DNA from: Pseudomonadota bacterium
Lineage (GTDB): Bacteria; Pseudomonadota; Alphaproteobacteria; Caulobacterales; Caulobacteraceae
Direction: 5' to 3'
DNA: 11,667 nt
Assembly (NCBI GenBank): GCA_023456105.1
Contig: JAEYAO010000126.1
Coordinates: 1-11,667, forward strand
Numbering within the stretch: position 1 is the stretch's first letter; each line of letters opens with the position of its first letter. A program made the position numbers and the translations under genes. A model generated the notes under the pieces. It worked only from the letters and a program-made list of their open reading frames with translations. It was not told the DNA's origin and searched no databases. Shown one piece after another: positions 1 to 6,754 of the stretch.

Positions 1-173
1 AGCTCGGGTGGCTGACGCCGCAGGCCTATGCAGAAGCGCTCACCGGACAGATCGGCCGGTCCGCTGCGCTGGTTGGGGGCTGCGCTGACCGGCCTCTTGC
101 CAACCCCGACAACCCCAGCTCAGATCAACCTAGGACTCTCGTTATGGCTGGATGAGAAATGGGGGTCACGTCA
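1..173 (+). mobile_element. 3' end of an IS3-family insertion sequence
   Basis: The first 173 bases are the right-hand end of an insertion sequence whose body lies left of the window. They contain the C-terminus of an IS3-type transposase and, after its stop codon, a short tail ending in GGGGGTCACGTCA. The CA terminus at 172-173 fits the TG...CA ends of IS3-family elements. The left terminal repeat and any target-site duplication cannot be seen, so the boundary at 173 is inferred from the tail and from the downstream reading frame resuming gene-like sequence. The element has landed in, and removed the 5' part of, the next gene. Confidence 0.75.
3..155 (+). CDS. IS3-family transposase OrfB, C-terminal fragment (partial at left edge)
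   Basis: Reading from base 3 gives about 50 residues beginning LGWLTPQAYAEAL and ending RTLVMAG before TGA at 153-155. The TPxAYA-type motif followed by a variable tail and a short L..AG ending is the usual C-terminus of IS3-family (rve/DDE integrase-core) transposases, just past the catalytic glutamate. The rest of the DDE domain lies outside the window, so catalytic integrity cannot be judged. The stop codon overlaps the ATG of the next open frame as ATGA (152-155), an accidental coupling created by the insertion. Confidence 0.75.
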   Translation, partial: LGWLTPQAYAEALTGQIGRSAALVGGCADRPLANPDNPSSDQPRTLVMAG

Positions 174-508
174 GCGCCGTTCAGGATCCCCGAACCGAAC
201 TGCTAACCGTGAATGGCGAATTCACAGTGTCGGTTGTGCTGTCACGATGCTTCGAAACAGCGGCAGGATCGCTGCGCTGGCGCATCCGTCTCGACACGGG
301 GCTCTTGCCCGACATCACCATCGCCATACGCATGGACGAACTGAACGCCGCGCCTCGCGACTACTACGTTCTCCCGAGCATCGACATGACCGCTGATCGG
401 CTTCGGCTGGCGGAGCAGAACGGTCTGTCTCTCGATGCTTATCGCTTCGACACCCTTGATTTCTTTTTCGCGCTGGCTGGCAGAGCCAAGTTCTTGGAGG
501 TGGCCTGA
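152..508 (+). CDS. 5'-truncated gene fused to an IS end; unknown function
   Basis: The open frame runs for 118 codons, but its first seven (152-172) are inside the IS3 terminal tail and codon 8 spans the inferred boundary. It is therefore best read as the surviving C-terminal part of a larger gene, not a native start. From about residue 16 it looks like real protein: LTVNGEFTVSVVLSRC, then a segment with RWRIRLDTGLLPDITIAIRM, then DYYVLPSIDM, then a YRFDTLDFFFALAGRA tail. I do not recognise a named domain. From memory, similar C-termini occur in long proteins annotated as recombinases beside ParB genes, but I cannot confirm this. It ends in TGATG with the ParB gene, after a good GGAGG at 495-499, so the two belonged to one operon. 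A GTG at 209 is the first plausible internal start. Confidence 0.55.
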   Translation: MRNGGHVSAVQDPRTELLTVNGEFTVSVVLSRCFETAAGSLRWRIRLDTGLLPDITIAIRMDELNAAPRDYYVLPSIDMTADRLRLAEQNGLSLDAYRFDTLDFFFALAGRAKFLEVA

Positions 509-1416
509 TGCCTGTCGATGCCGTGTTCAATGCCCATAAGCATGTGACGCTCGTCCCGACCGACAGGGTCCGGATCCTTAATCCACGCGTGCGGAACCCC
601 AAAACATTCGAAGAAATGGTCGAGAGCATTGCGCGGATAGGCCTCAAACGCCCCATCACCGTGACCCAGCGCGCGAACACGGAACCTGCGGAGTATGATC
701 TCGTCTGTGGTCAGGGGCGACTTGAAGCCTTCATTCAGTTGAAGCAGGAGGCCATCCCCGCCATCGTGATTGATGCGGACGAGAGCGATTGCCTAGTCAT
801 GAGCCTCGTTGAGAACTGCGCCAGGCGCCAACACCGGGCGATCGACCTGATGCAGGAAGTCGGCGCCCTTCGGAAGCGTGGATACAACGACCGCGAGATC
901 GCCGGTAAAATCGGCGTCACGCCCGAATACGTCAACATGATCGCCGGATTGCTTGAGCGAGGTGAGGAGCGACTGGTCTCCGCCGTTGAAACCGGCCTCA
1001 TGCCGCTGAACCTCGCGATTGAGATATCCAGAACGGATGATGAGGGCGCTCAGCGCGCGCTAAGGGAGGCCTATACGGAGAAGAAGCTGCGCGGAAAGAA
1101 ATTCGCGGCCGTGCGTCGTCTGCTAGATCGGCGACAGCGCCGCGGACGGCGCGTGGACGAAACGCCTTTCGGCCGCAAGGTGAACCGCGCCGCGCGGCCG
1201 CTGACCAGCGATGCCCTTGTGCGTGCCTACCGCCAGGAAGCGGATCGCCAGAAGCTGCTCGTCAAGAAGGCGGAACTGACCCAGGGAAGACTCCTCTTCG
1301 TCACGGAGGCGTTCCGCGCACTTCGGACCGACGAGAATTTCCTGACGTTGCTGCGCGCCGAAGACCTCAAGGCAATGCCTGGCTACCTTGAGGAACGTTC
1401 GAGGACGGATCCATGA
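508..1416 (+). CDS. ParB/RepB/Spo0J-family DNA-binding partition protein
   Basis: A 302-residue ParB-type protein. Residues about 12-110 form the ParB N-terminal (CTPase/nuclease-like) domain, with CGQGRLEAF at 67-75 in the place of the ParB GERRxxA motif and SLVENCARRQHR at 99-110 in the place of the ENxQRxxL motif. A helix-turn-helix follows at about 127-150 (DREIAGKIGVTPEYV). The C-terminal half is basic (RRLLDRRQRRGRR near 203-215) and helical, ending in a segment similar in layout to RepB C-terminal regions. The ATG overlaps the upstream stop as TGATG and is preceded by GGAGG, so the start is secure. Its stop overlaps the next gene as ATGA. Inferred role: sequence-specific DNA binding for partition or regulation. 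No ParA partner is present in the window. Confidence 0.85.
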   Translation: MPVDAVFNAHKHVTLVPTDRVRILNPRVRNPKTFEEMVESIARIGLKRPITVTQRANTEPAEYDLVCGQGRLEAFIQLKQEAIPAIVIDADESDCLVMSLVENCARRQHRAIDLMQEVGALRKRGYNDREIAGKIGVTPEYVNMIAGLLERGEERLVSAVETGLMPLNLAIEISRTDDEGAQRALREAYTEKKLRGKKFAAVRRLLDRRQRRGRRVDETPFGRKVNRAARPLTSDALVRAYRQEADRQKLLVKKAELTQGRLLFVTEAFRALRTDENFLTLLRAEDLKAMPGYLEERSRTDP

Positions 1417-2330
1417 CGAGGAAAGAGCGTGGCCCCTCGCAAATCGTCAGGCACGGTTTTGAGGACAACTGCGTGACCCTTTCAGTGAGCGCCCTTCTCC
1501 CTGTGCGGGTGCTTCGGACATCCACGAAATCCAGCAACAAGTATCAGCAGATCGCCGCCTCAATCCGCGAAGTCGGTCTCGTCGAGCCACCTGTGGTGGC
1601 CCGAGATCTCGCAAATCCAGACACCTATCTCTTGCTTGACGGTCATGTTCGTATCGAGGTTTTGAAGGATTTGGGCATCGAACAGGTCGAATGCCTGGTT
1701 TCCATTGACGACGAAGCCTTCACCTACAACAAGCGGATCAGCCGGTTGTCATCGGTTCAAGAACACAAGATGATCCGCCGAGCCATCGAGCGTGGCGTTC
1801 CGGAGGAAAAGATCGCCAAGGCATTGGACGTCAATCCAGAGTCCATTCGTCGCAAGGTCCGGATGCTGAACGGAATCTGTGACGAAACGGTCGCCATTCT
1901 CAAAGACAAACCTTGTCCGATGGCGGTATTCGAGATTCTACGAAAAATGAATCCTCTGCGGCAGATCGAGGCTGCGGAACTCCTCGTGAACGCCAACAAT
2001 TATTCGGTCGCCTACGCTTCGGCGATCCTGGCCGGGACGCCACAGGCGCAGCTTGCGGATGGATCGAAACCGAAAAACATCAAGGGCATCACTCCCGAAG
2101 CCGTGGCTCGGATGGAAAGTGAGTTGGCGCGTCTCCAGGAGGCGATCACGTCGATTCAGGAGACTTACGGCCAGGACCATCTGCATCTGACTGTCATCAA
2201 GGGCTATCTGGTCAAGTTACTCGGGAACGCCCGAGTGGTTCGCTACCTCATGCAGCATCGTCCTGAATTCCTGAGCGAATTCCAGGCAATCACCGAGATG
2301 ACATCCACGCTGCCGCCCGAGACAGCCTGA
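1413..2330 (+). CDS. RepB-like partition protein (ParB N-domain plus RepB C-terminal domain)
   Basis: A 305-residue protein, second of the partition pair, starting in an ATGA overlap with the preceding gene. Residues about 20-100 are a ParB-like N-terminal domain with LLLDGHVRIEVLKDLG at 73-88 in place of the GERR motif. YNKRISRLSSVQEHKMI at 105-121 corresponds to the second ParB motif. A helix-turn-helix lies at about 131-150 (EEKIAKALDVNPESIRRKVR). Residues about 150-290 match the arrangement of the plasmid RepB C-terminal domain (PF07506 type), with a predicted coiled coil at about 229-252. In repABC plasmids RepB binds parS sites, but there is no RepA or RepC here. The protein may act with the upstream ParB on this mobile element. 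The name is by domain architecture; gene-level identity is not claimed. Confidence 0.82.
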   Translation: MTRKERGPSQIVRHGFEDNCVTLSVSALLPVRVLRTSTKSSNKYQQIAASIREVGLVEPPVVARDLANPDTYLLLDGHVRIEVLKDLGIEQVECLVSIDDEAFTYNKRISRLSSVQEHKMIRRAIERGVPEEKIAKALDVNPESIRRKVRMLNGICDETVAILKDKPCPMAVFEILRKMNPLRQIEAAELLVNANNYSVAYASAILAGTPQAQLADGSKPKNIKGITPEAVARMESELARLQEAITSIQETYGQDHLHLTVIKGYLVKLLGNARVVRYLMQHRPEFLSEFQAITEMTSTLPPETA

Positions 2331-2448
2331 ACGATTGCGACGACGGGGACCCGGACCCGATAAGCGCGGGGACCGCGGGAGACGCCGCACGGTGGGGCGG
2401 ATCAAGCGCGGTGGTGGGGATGGCGGCGAACCCGCATGAAGTCCACCA

Positions 2449-2519
2449 GGCCAATCGCTATCGGATTGGCCGGGGCCGGCCTGATCGGGTCGGCCCGCTA
2501 CGGCGGAATGTTTTCCGCC
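2449..2519. repeat. Three tandem inverted repeats (stem-loops)
   Basis: Three hairpins lie in 71 bases. The first has perfect 8-bp arms, GGCCAATC at 2449-2456 and GATTGGCC at 2464-2471, with a 7-base loop. The second has 6-bp arms, GGGCCG at 2473-2478 and CGGCCC at 2491-2496, with a 12-base loop. The third has 7-bp arms, GGCGGAA at 2502-2508 and TTCCGCC at 2513-2519, with loop TGTT. None is followed by a T-run, so an ordinary intrinsic terminator is not clearly supported. Possible roles are a terminator cluster, protein-binding sites or a folded 5' RNA leader. Confidence 0.65.
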
Positions 2520-2612
2520 TGACTTGAAAACTGCTGATCCACTCATGCAGGATCGACATCGCTGGGGCGTCGCCTCGGCATTCACGCTCAGGGACCGTCG
2601 GTTCCTCTCACA

Positions 2613-2630
2613 TCAAAACTGAACTTTTGA
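2613..2630. promoter_or_regulatory. Interrupted palindrome, possible operator upstream of the methyltransferase
   Basis: TCAAAA (2613-2618) and TTTTGA (2625-2630) form 6-bp inverted arms around CTGAAC. It sits in the most AT-rich part of the gap, about 110 bases before the methyltransferase start, where a promoter would be expected. A binding protein is not known. The ParB-like or XRE proteins of this window are candidates only by proximity. A 6-bp AT-rich palindrome can easily occur by chance. Confidence 0.25.
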
Positions 2631-2666
2631 AGCTGCGGAGGCCCCTTCGCGGCGTGGAGAGACGTG

Positions 2667-2747
2667 ATGTCGAAGATGACGAACGGACCAGCACGACTGG
2701 CGACTATTGAGCAGGACCACATGCCGCCAGGAGGCGCTCGTGGCTAA
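2667..2747 (+). CDS. Possible 26-residue leader peptide overlapping the methyltransferase start
   Basis: A short open frame from ATG at 2667 to TAA at 2745-2747 encodes 26 residues starting MSKMTNGPARLAT. GGAGA at 2656-2660 lies 6 bases before the ATG, a reasonable ribosome site. Its stop codon falls 8 bases inside the methyltransferase gene (GTG at 2740), so ribosomes ending here would be placed on the next start. That layout is typical of translational coupling. There is no recognisable domain, and an open frame this short can arise by chance in GC-rich DNA, so it is offered as a candidate only. Confidence 0.3.
   Translation: MSKMTNGPARLATIEQDHMPPGGARG
2729..2734 (+). promoter_or_regulatory. 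Ribosome binding site that sets the methyltransferase start
   Basis: AGGAGG at 2729-2734 is followed by a 5-base spacer and GTG at 2740. This consensus site favours the GTG over the in-frame TTG at 2707, which has no comparable site and would add 11 residues lacking family resemblance. Confidence 0.65.
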
Positions 2748-4152
2748 GCAATGCGCTCCTATCAAGCGCGAGGGCGGCAAAGTCAGTCCACGTCGAACCA
2801 ACCGACCAGTGGCTGTTGAGCACGTCGCCTTATCGTCGCTCTCCCCGGACCCGCGTCCCCAGCGCAAACATGGTCAGCGCCAACTGGCCAGTCTGATCGG
2901 AGCGATCGAACGCTTCGATGTTGTCAGACCGATCCTCGTCACCGACGATAATGTCGTGTTGGATGGCAACGCGGTCTTGGAGGCGGCGAAACGGCTCGGT
3001 CACGACACCATTCCCGTGATCCGCGTCAGCGGTTATACGCCGAACGAGCTGCGCGCCTTGCAGATGTCGCTGAACCGGATCGGCGAATATGCGCAATGGG
3101 ATGAAGCTGTCCTTCGCGCCGATTTCATCGCCCTCCTGGCTGACCCAGGCTTCGAATTCTCCCTCGACTTCACCGGCTTTGATCAGGTCTTCGTTGATCG
3201 GGTCACCTTGGCCGACGATGTCGGCACCCTGCAGGATGAAGTTCCCGAGCCCGATGACGGCGCTCCGGTCACGCAACTGGGTGATGTTTGGTTATGCGGG
3301 CGCCATCGTATCGTCTGCGGCGACAGCCGTGACGGCGCTGTCTACGTCATGTTGTTGGCTGGAGGACGGGTCAGACTTACCCTTACCGACCCGCCCTATA
3401 ATGTCAGAATCGCGGGCAACGTATCGGGTCTCGGCAAGGTGCGGCACGGCGAGTTCGCCATGGCTTCGGGAGAGATGACCCGGACGGAGTTCGTCGAGTT
3501 CCAACGACAAGTTTTCGATCACTGCAAGCAGCATAGCATCGACGGCGCCCTGCTCTACGCCTTCATCGACGGACGGCATGTCGTCGATCAGATCACCGCC
3601 GGTGAAGCCGTTTTCGGGGAGCTTAAACAGCTTGTTGTCTGGGCTAAGGACAACGCCGGGATGGGGACCTTCTATCGGTCCCAACACGAACTTCTGACGA
3701 TCTGGAAGGTCGGCGACGCGCCCAACGTCAACACCTTCGGTCTGGGGAGCAATGGCCGCTACCGGTCCAACGTCTGGAACTATCCGGGATACGCCAGCCT
3801 CGGCGCCAGTCGGGATGAAGCATTGTCCTTCCACCCGACCGTCAAGCCGCTGCCCATGATCGTCGATGCGATCCTGGACGTCACCCATCAGGGAGAGATC
3901 GTCCTCGATCCGTTCGGCGGTTCCGGCACGACCCTGATCGCGGCTGAGCGCACGAGCCGCATCGCCCGCCTGATCGAGATCGACCCGAAGTATGTCGATG
4001 TGACGCTACGCCGGTTCATCGCGGAGACCGGCGAGGAACCCACACTGGAGGAAACCGGCGAAGCCTTTTCGGAAGTTCAGTCTCGACGCCAAAGCGAAAC
4101 CGTGAAGCCAGTTTCGGAAGCGGGTTCCGACAGCGTGTGGGAGATTCTCTGA
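2740..4152 (+). CDS. ParB-like domain fused to a beta-class DNA (adenine-N6 or cytosine-N4) methyltransferase
   Basis: A 470-residue site-specific DNA methyltransferase with an N-terminal ParB-like domain (about 25-110; NVVLDGNAVLEAAKRLG at 71-87 replaces the ParB GERR motif). The catalytic domain begins with a QLGDVWLCGRHRIVCGD segment (179-195), the usual lead-in for this fused family. The catalytic motif is TDPPYNV at 216-222, and HPTVKPL at 365-371 and the SAM-binding LDPFGGSGTT at 389-398 follow. DPPY before FGGSGTT is the beta-class motif order, as in CcrM. The target base and site cannot be read from sequence. Fusions of this type are common in prophages and mobile elements and usually lack a partner nuclease, as here. 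The C-terminal tail (about 430-470) is acidic and probably disordered. The stop overlaps the next ATG as TGATG. All core motifs are intact, so it should be active. Confidence 0.88.
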   Translation: MAKQCAPIKREGGKVSPRRTNRPVAVEHVALSSLSPDPRPQRKHGQRQLASLIGAIERFDVVRPILVTDDNVVLDGNAVLEAAKRLGHDTIPVIRVSGYTPNELRALQMSLNRIGEYAQWDEAVLRADFIALLADPGFEFSLDFTGFDQVFVDRVTLADDVGTLQDEVPEPDDGAPVTQLGDVWLCGRHRIVCGDSRDGAVYVMLLAGGRVRLTLTDPPYNVRIAGNVSGLGKVRHGEFAMASGEMTRTEFVEFQRQVFDHCKQHSIDGALLYAFIDGRHVVDQITAGEAVFGELKQLVVWAKDNAGMGTFYRSQHELLTIWKVGDAPNVNTFGLGSNGRYRSNVWNYPGYASLGASRDEALSFHPTVKPLPMIVDAILDVTHQGEIVLDPFGGSGTTLIAAERTSRIARLIEIDPKYVDVTLRRFIAETGEEPTLEETGEAFSEVQSRRQSETVKPVSEAGSDSVWEIL

Positions 4153-4598
4153 TGACGAGGTCCGCGAAACGCCGCCCAATGACCGATGAGCAAAAGGCCC
4201 GCGCTGACGAGGCCGATTATCTGGCCGGCTTCGGCAAACCGCCGAGGTCTTCGCAGTTCGTCAAAGGGAAGTCCGGCAACCCGGCGGGACGTCCCAAAGG
4301 CGCGCGCTCCATGCGTACCTTGTTACAGGAAATCCTGGATCAGCCTGTCACCATCTCCATCAGGGGCGTGCCGCGCCAGGTCCCCGCCAAGGAGGCTGTC
4401 CTGACCCGGCTCATGTCGCAGGCGTTGACAGGCAAGACCCAGGACGCGGCGCTGTTTGTCAGCCTGATCAAGACCACTTTGCCGGAACAGTTCGCCGAGG
4501 AGGCGGACGACGCGCTGTCGACCGATGAGGCCAAGCTTCTCGAAGCCATCGCCAGCAAGATGCTGATGGCGCGCAAAGATCGTGGGGAGGACGTTTGA
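4152..4598 (+). CDS. DUF5681 domain protein, terminase-associated
   Basis: A 148-residue protein. Residues about 26-50 carry the DUF5681 signature: FGKPPRSSQFVKGKSGNP followed by AGRPKG. The rest is mostly helical and ends in an acidic segment. The ATG at 4152 overlaps the methyltransferase stop and was preferred to an upstream in-frame GTG at 4137. Its own stop overlaps the terminase start. DUF5681 genes often lie directly before terminase large-subunit genes in alphaproteobacterial prophages, so a small-terminase-like DNA-recognition role is a reasonable inference, but it has not been shown for the family as far as I know. The basic GKSGNPAGRPKG core would suit nucleic-acid contact. Confidence 0.75.
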   Translation: MTRSAKRRPMTDEQKARADEADYLAGFGKPPRSSQFVKGKSGNPAGRPKGARSMRTLLQEILDQPVTISIRGVPRQVPAKEAVLTRLMSQALTGKTQDAALFVSLIKTTLPEQFAEEADDALSTDEAKLLEAIASKMLMARKDRGEDV

Positions 4599-6025
4599 TG
4601 AGCGTTCCAGCCTTCACGCGCGCAGAATATGATGCGGCCCTTCGATCCGACCTGATGGGTTATTTCGTCTGGGCCTGGTCGCAACTGCATCCCAGCCAGA
4701 AGCTCATATCCGGCTGGCATCTTCATGCCCTGGCGGCGGCGCTCACCAAATGCGCCACGGGCGAGACCAAGCGGCTGATCATCAATCTGCCGCCGCGGAA
4801 CCTGAAGTCAGAGTTCGCCTCGATCGTCTTTCCGACCTGGCTCCTCGGCCGCGATCCCAGCCGCAAGATCATCAACATCACCTACTCGGAAGCCCTGACC
4901 AAGGATTTCGCCCGGGGCTCCAAGGCCCTGATGGAGACCGCCGATTACAAGCGGATGTTCTCGGCCACGCGGATCAACCCGAGGGCCAACGCGGACGCCG
5001 ACTTCACCCTGATGAAGCACCGGGGCAAACGGTTCGGAACCACGGTCTTCGGTCCCATCACCGGCTTCGGCGGCGATTTCCTGATCATCGACGATCCAAT
5101 CAAGCCCGAGGACGCGCGGTCCGACACGGTTCGCACACGGGTCAATGAATGGTTCGAGAGCACCGCCTTGTCCCGACTGGACCGCAAGGAGACCGGCTGC
5201 ATCATCGTGATCATGCAGCGCCTGCATGTGGACGATCTGTCCGGCCGATTGTTGGAAGCTGGCGGATGGACCCATCTGAATCTCCCGGCCCTGGCGACCG
5301 AGCGCCAGGTGCTTGATGCTGGTCTAGGGCTGACGTGGACGCGGGAGATTGGCGATCCGCTGAATCCTCGGTTCGAGTCCAGGGAAACGCTGGCGGCGAT
5401 CCGCGAGAGCATGGGGGAGGATTTCTTCCAGTCGCAGTATCAACAATCGCCGGTCATGCCGGGCGGCAACATCGTCAAGCTCGAATGGCTGCAGCGCTAT
5501 CGGGCGCCGTTCAAAGCCACGATGAATGATGAAGTCGTGTTCAGTTGGGACACGGCGTTCGGGACCGGTGACAACAACGACTGGTCCGTGGGTACGGTTT
5601 GGATCGTGCGTGGTGGAAATTACTATCTGGGCGATATCGTCAGAGGTCGGTTCTCCGGAGGCGATCTCGTCACCGCCATGGTGGATCTATGGAACAGATA
5701 TCCCACCACCCGCCGCGTCATCCTGCTGGAGAAGGTCAATGGGATGGAACTGGTCGCCGAGCAGGTCCGGCAGGCCTGTCCCGATGTGGATCTGGAGCTC
5801 GTCCCGCCGGTCCAAAACAAGGTCTCCCGGCTTTGGGCGTCAACACCGATATTCCAACGCGGGGCGGTCCATCTGCCGGATCACGCGGAATGGCTTGATG
5901 AGTATGTGAAGGAACTCATCTCCTTCCCTCGCGCGAAACATGATGACCAAGTCGACGCCACCAGCCAGTTCCTGGGGTGGATCACGACGAAGCCCGATCT
6001 GACGGTCGTCCAGCGATCCTGGTGA
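4598..6025 (+). CDS. terL: Phage terminase large subunit (ATPase plus nuclease)
   Basis: A 475-residue terminase large subunit, the motor that packages and cuts phage DNA. The N-terminal ATPase shows a variant Walker A, LPPRNLKS (64-71), a Walker B, DFLIIDD (160-166), and a probable coupling segment, IIVIMQRLH (202-210). The C-terminal RNase H-like nuclease carries its acidic residues at D318 (SWDTAFG), E378 (LLEKVNG) and D449, D450 and D453 (KHDDQVDA). Length and motif spacing are normal for the family, so it appears complete. ATG at 4598 overlaps the DUF5681 stop and follows GGGGAGG at 4584-4590 by 7 bases; a TTG one codon earlier is possible. Odd point: no portal, protease or capsid gene follows, so the packaging motor has no visible prohead partner in the window. 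Confidence 0.9.
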   Translation: MSVPAFTRAEYDAALRSDLMGYFVWAWSQLHPSQKLISGWHLHALAAALTKCATGETKRLIINLPPRNLKSEFASIVFPTWLLGRDPSRKIINITYSEALTKDFARGSKALMETADYKRMFSATRINPRANADADFTLMKHRGKRFGTTVFGPITGFGGDFLIIDDPIKPEDARSDTVRTRVNEWFESTALSRLDRKETGCIIVIMQRLHVDDLSGRLLEAGGWTHLNLPALATERQVLDAGLGLTWTREIGDPLNPRFESRETLAAIRESMGEDFFQSQYQQSPVMPGGNIVKLEWLQRYRAPFKATMNDEVVFSWDTAFGTGDNNDWSVGTVWIVRGGNYYLGDIVRGRFSGGDLVTAMVDLWNRYPTTRRVILLEKVNGMELVAEQVRQACPDVDLELVPPVQNKVSRLWASTPIFQRGAVHLPDHAEWLDEYVKELISFPRAKHDDQVDATSQFLGWITTKPDLTVVQRSW

Positions 6026-6064
6026 CGACTGGACTTCGCCGTGGAAGGAAGCGTTGGTCGGCTC

Positions 6065-6364
6065 ATGCCGTTTCAACCAACACCTCCACCGGCCCCGCCT
6101 ATCTTCGGCAAGCGCCGCGTTCCGCCCCTCACGGCCGAGCAAAAGGCGGCGCTGGTCGTAAAGGCCGAGGAAGCCGCGCGGGCGGAATGGCGCGCGCGCC
6201 AGGACGCCTATCTGGAGGCGCTATTCCAGGAGAACATGGCCAAGCTGAGGGCCTCCATCGGCGAAGCCGAGCACGCTGTCGCGCGTCGGCGACTTGGGGC
6301 CATGGGCGGCGAAATCCTGCGGGGTTTGGCCGGGTTCGCGGTTGGCCTGCGGCTAGGCTGCTAA
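6065..6364 (+). CDS. Small Ala/Arg-rich helical protein of unknown function
   Basis: A 99-residue frame that I do not recognise. It opens with a proline-rich stretch (QPTPPPAPP), continues as a long charged helix (about 22-75, rich in A, E, R and K and containing EEAARAEWRARQDAYLEALF) and ends in a short glycine-rich hydrophobic segment (GGEILRGLAGFAVGLRLG). It starts 39 bases after the terminase stop on the same strand, so it could be the last gene of that operon. ATG at 6065 has a poor ribosome site; an in-frame GTG at 6041 is an alternative. The amphipathic helix plus hydrophobic tail could suit membrane association or oligomerisation. It ends 9 bases from the end of the convergent XRE gene. 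Confidence 0.55.
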   Translation: MPFQPTPPPAPPIFGKRRVPPLTAEQKAALVVKAEEAARAEWRARQDAYLEALFQENMAKLRASIGEAEHAVARRRLGAMGGEILRGLAGFAVGLRLGC

Positions 6365-6373
6365 GCCGCCAAC

Positions 6374-6634
6374 TCAGCCGGGCGTCGGGCGGACGATCAG
6401 TGGGTCCGCCTTTGGTCTGAGCAATTCATAGGGCGAAACCTTCAACGCCCGAGCCAGCTTCTCGATGTTGTCGAGTGAGATATTGCGCTCGGATCGCTCC
6501 ACGGCGCCGACGAAGGTTCTGTGCAGTCCGGCCTCGTCGGCGAGGCTTTCCTGGCTCAGCCCGCGATTGGCGCGATAGCGGCGGAGATTCTCCGCCAACA
6601 CCTTCCGCAAGGGTTTGTCCGCCTTCGCCGCCAT
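6374..6634 (-). CDS. XRE (Cro/C1-type) helix-turn-helix transcriptional regulator
   Basis: An 86-residue single-domain repressor-type protein. The helix-turn-helix covers about residues 26-48 (GLSQESLADEAGLHRTFVG), followed by VERSERNISLDNIEKLARAL, the classic continuation of HTH_3 proteins. The SQE-LA-AG-HRT-VG-VER-ERN-SL pattern is also seen in controller (C) proteins of restriction systems, but I found no GACT/AGTC-type C-box upstream. The only in-frame ATG is at 6634, with GGAG abutting it, too close for normal ribosome binding, so initiation may be weak or leaderless. It is divergent from the small membrane protein gene at 6769, and the 134-base gap between them is the likely shared promoter region. 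It may control that pair, itself or the neighbouring island. Confidence 0.85.
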   Translation of the reverse strand: MAAKADKPLRKVLAENLRRYRANRGLSQESLADEAGLHRTFVGAVERSERNISLDNIEKLARALKVSPYELLRPKADPLIVRPTPG

Positions 6635-6754
6635 CTCCGAAAGCTGACCGGATGACGCATATACGGCGACAGCGTTTACGTAGCATTTTGGAAGTGTGCG
6701 TTAGGGTTTGCCACCATGCGGATAGGCGTCTCGTCTTCCGCCGCGCAGGTTTTG

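Larger units (their letters stand above)
2331..2739 (+). other. Intergenic region with successive hairpins between repB-like and methyltransferase genes
   Basis: About 0.4 kb between two otherwise tightly packed + strand genes, with no convincing long gene on either strand. It opens with a G-rich stretch (2340-2430) containing near-repeats of AAGCGCGG. Three consecutive stem-loops follow (2449-2519), then a short AT-richer stretch with the interrupted palindrome TCAAAA-CTGAAC-TTTTGA (2613-2630). A possible 26-codon leader (2667-2747) begins just before the methyltransferase. The region may hold the terminator of the partition genes, the promoter and operator of the methyltransferase-terminase genes, a partition site, or more than one of these. 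The sequence alone does not decide. Confidence 0.6.

Noticed and set aside
315..680. Antisense open frame of 121 codons across the remnant gene and ParB start
   Set aside because: Arg/Ser-rich shadow translation with no domain; it lies opposite clearly coding frames.
2502..2519. Intrinsic terminator for the repB-like gene
   Set aside because: The stem is good but is followed by GACTTGAAAA with no T-run, and it lies about 170 bases past the stop, so it was kept only as a hairpin.
2217..2585. Antisense 122-codon frame over the intergenic hairpins
   Set aside because: Low-complexity Pro/Arg/Ser-rich translation typical of GC-rich antisense; no ribosome site or domain.
3292..3888. Long antisense frame (198 codons) inside the methyltransferase gene
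   Set aside because: It is a mirror of the methyltransferase codons; no motifs and no ribosome site.
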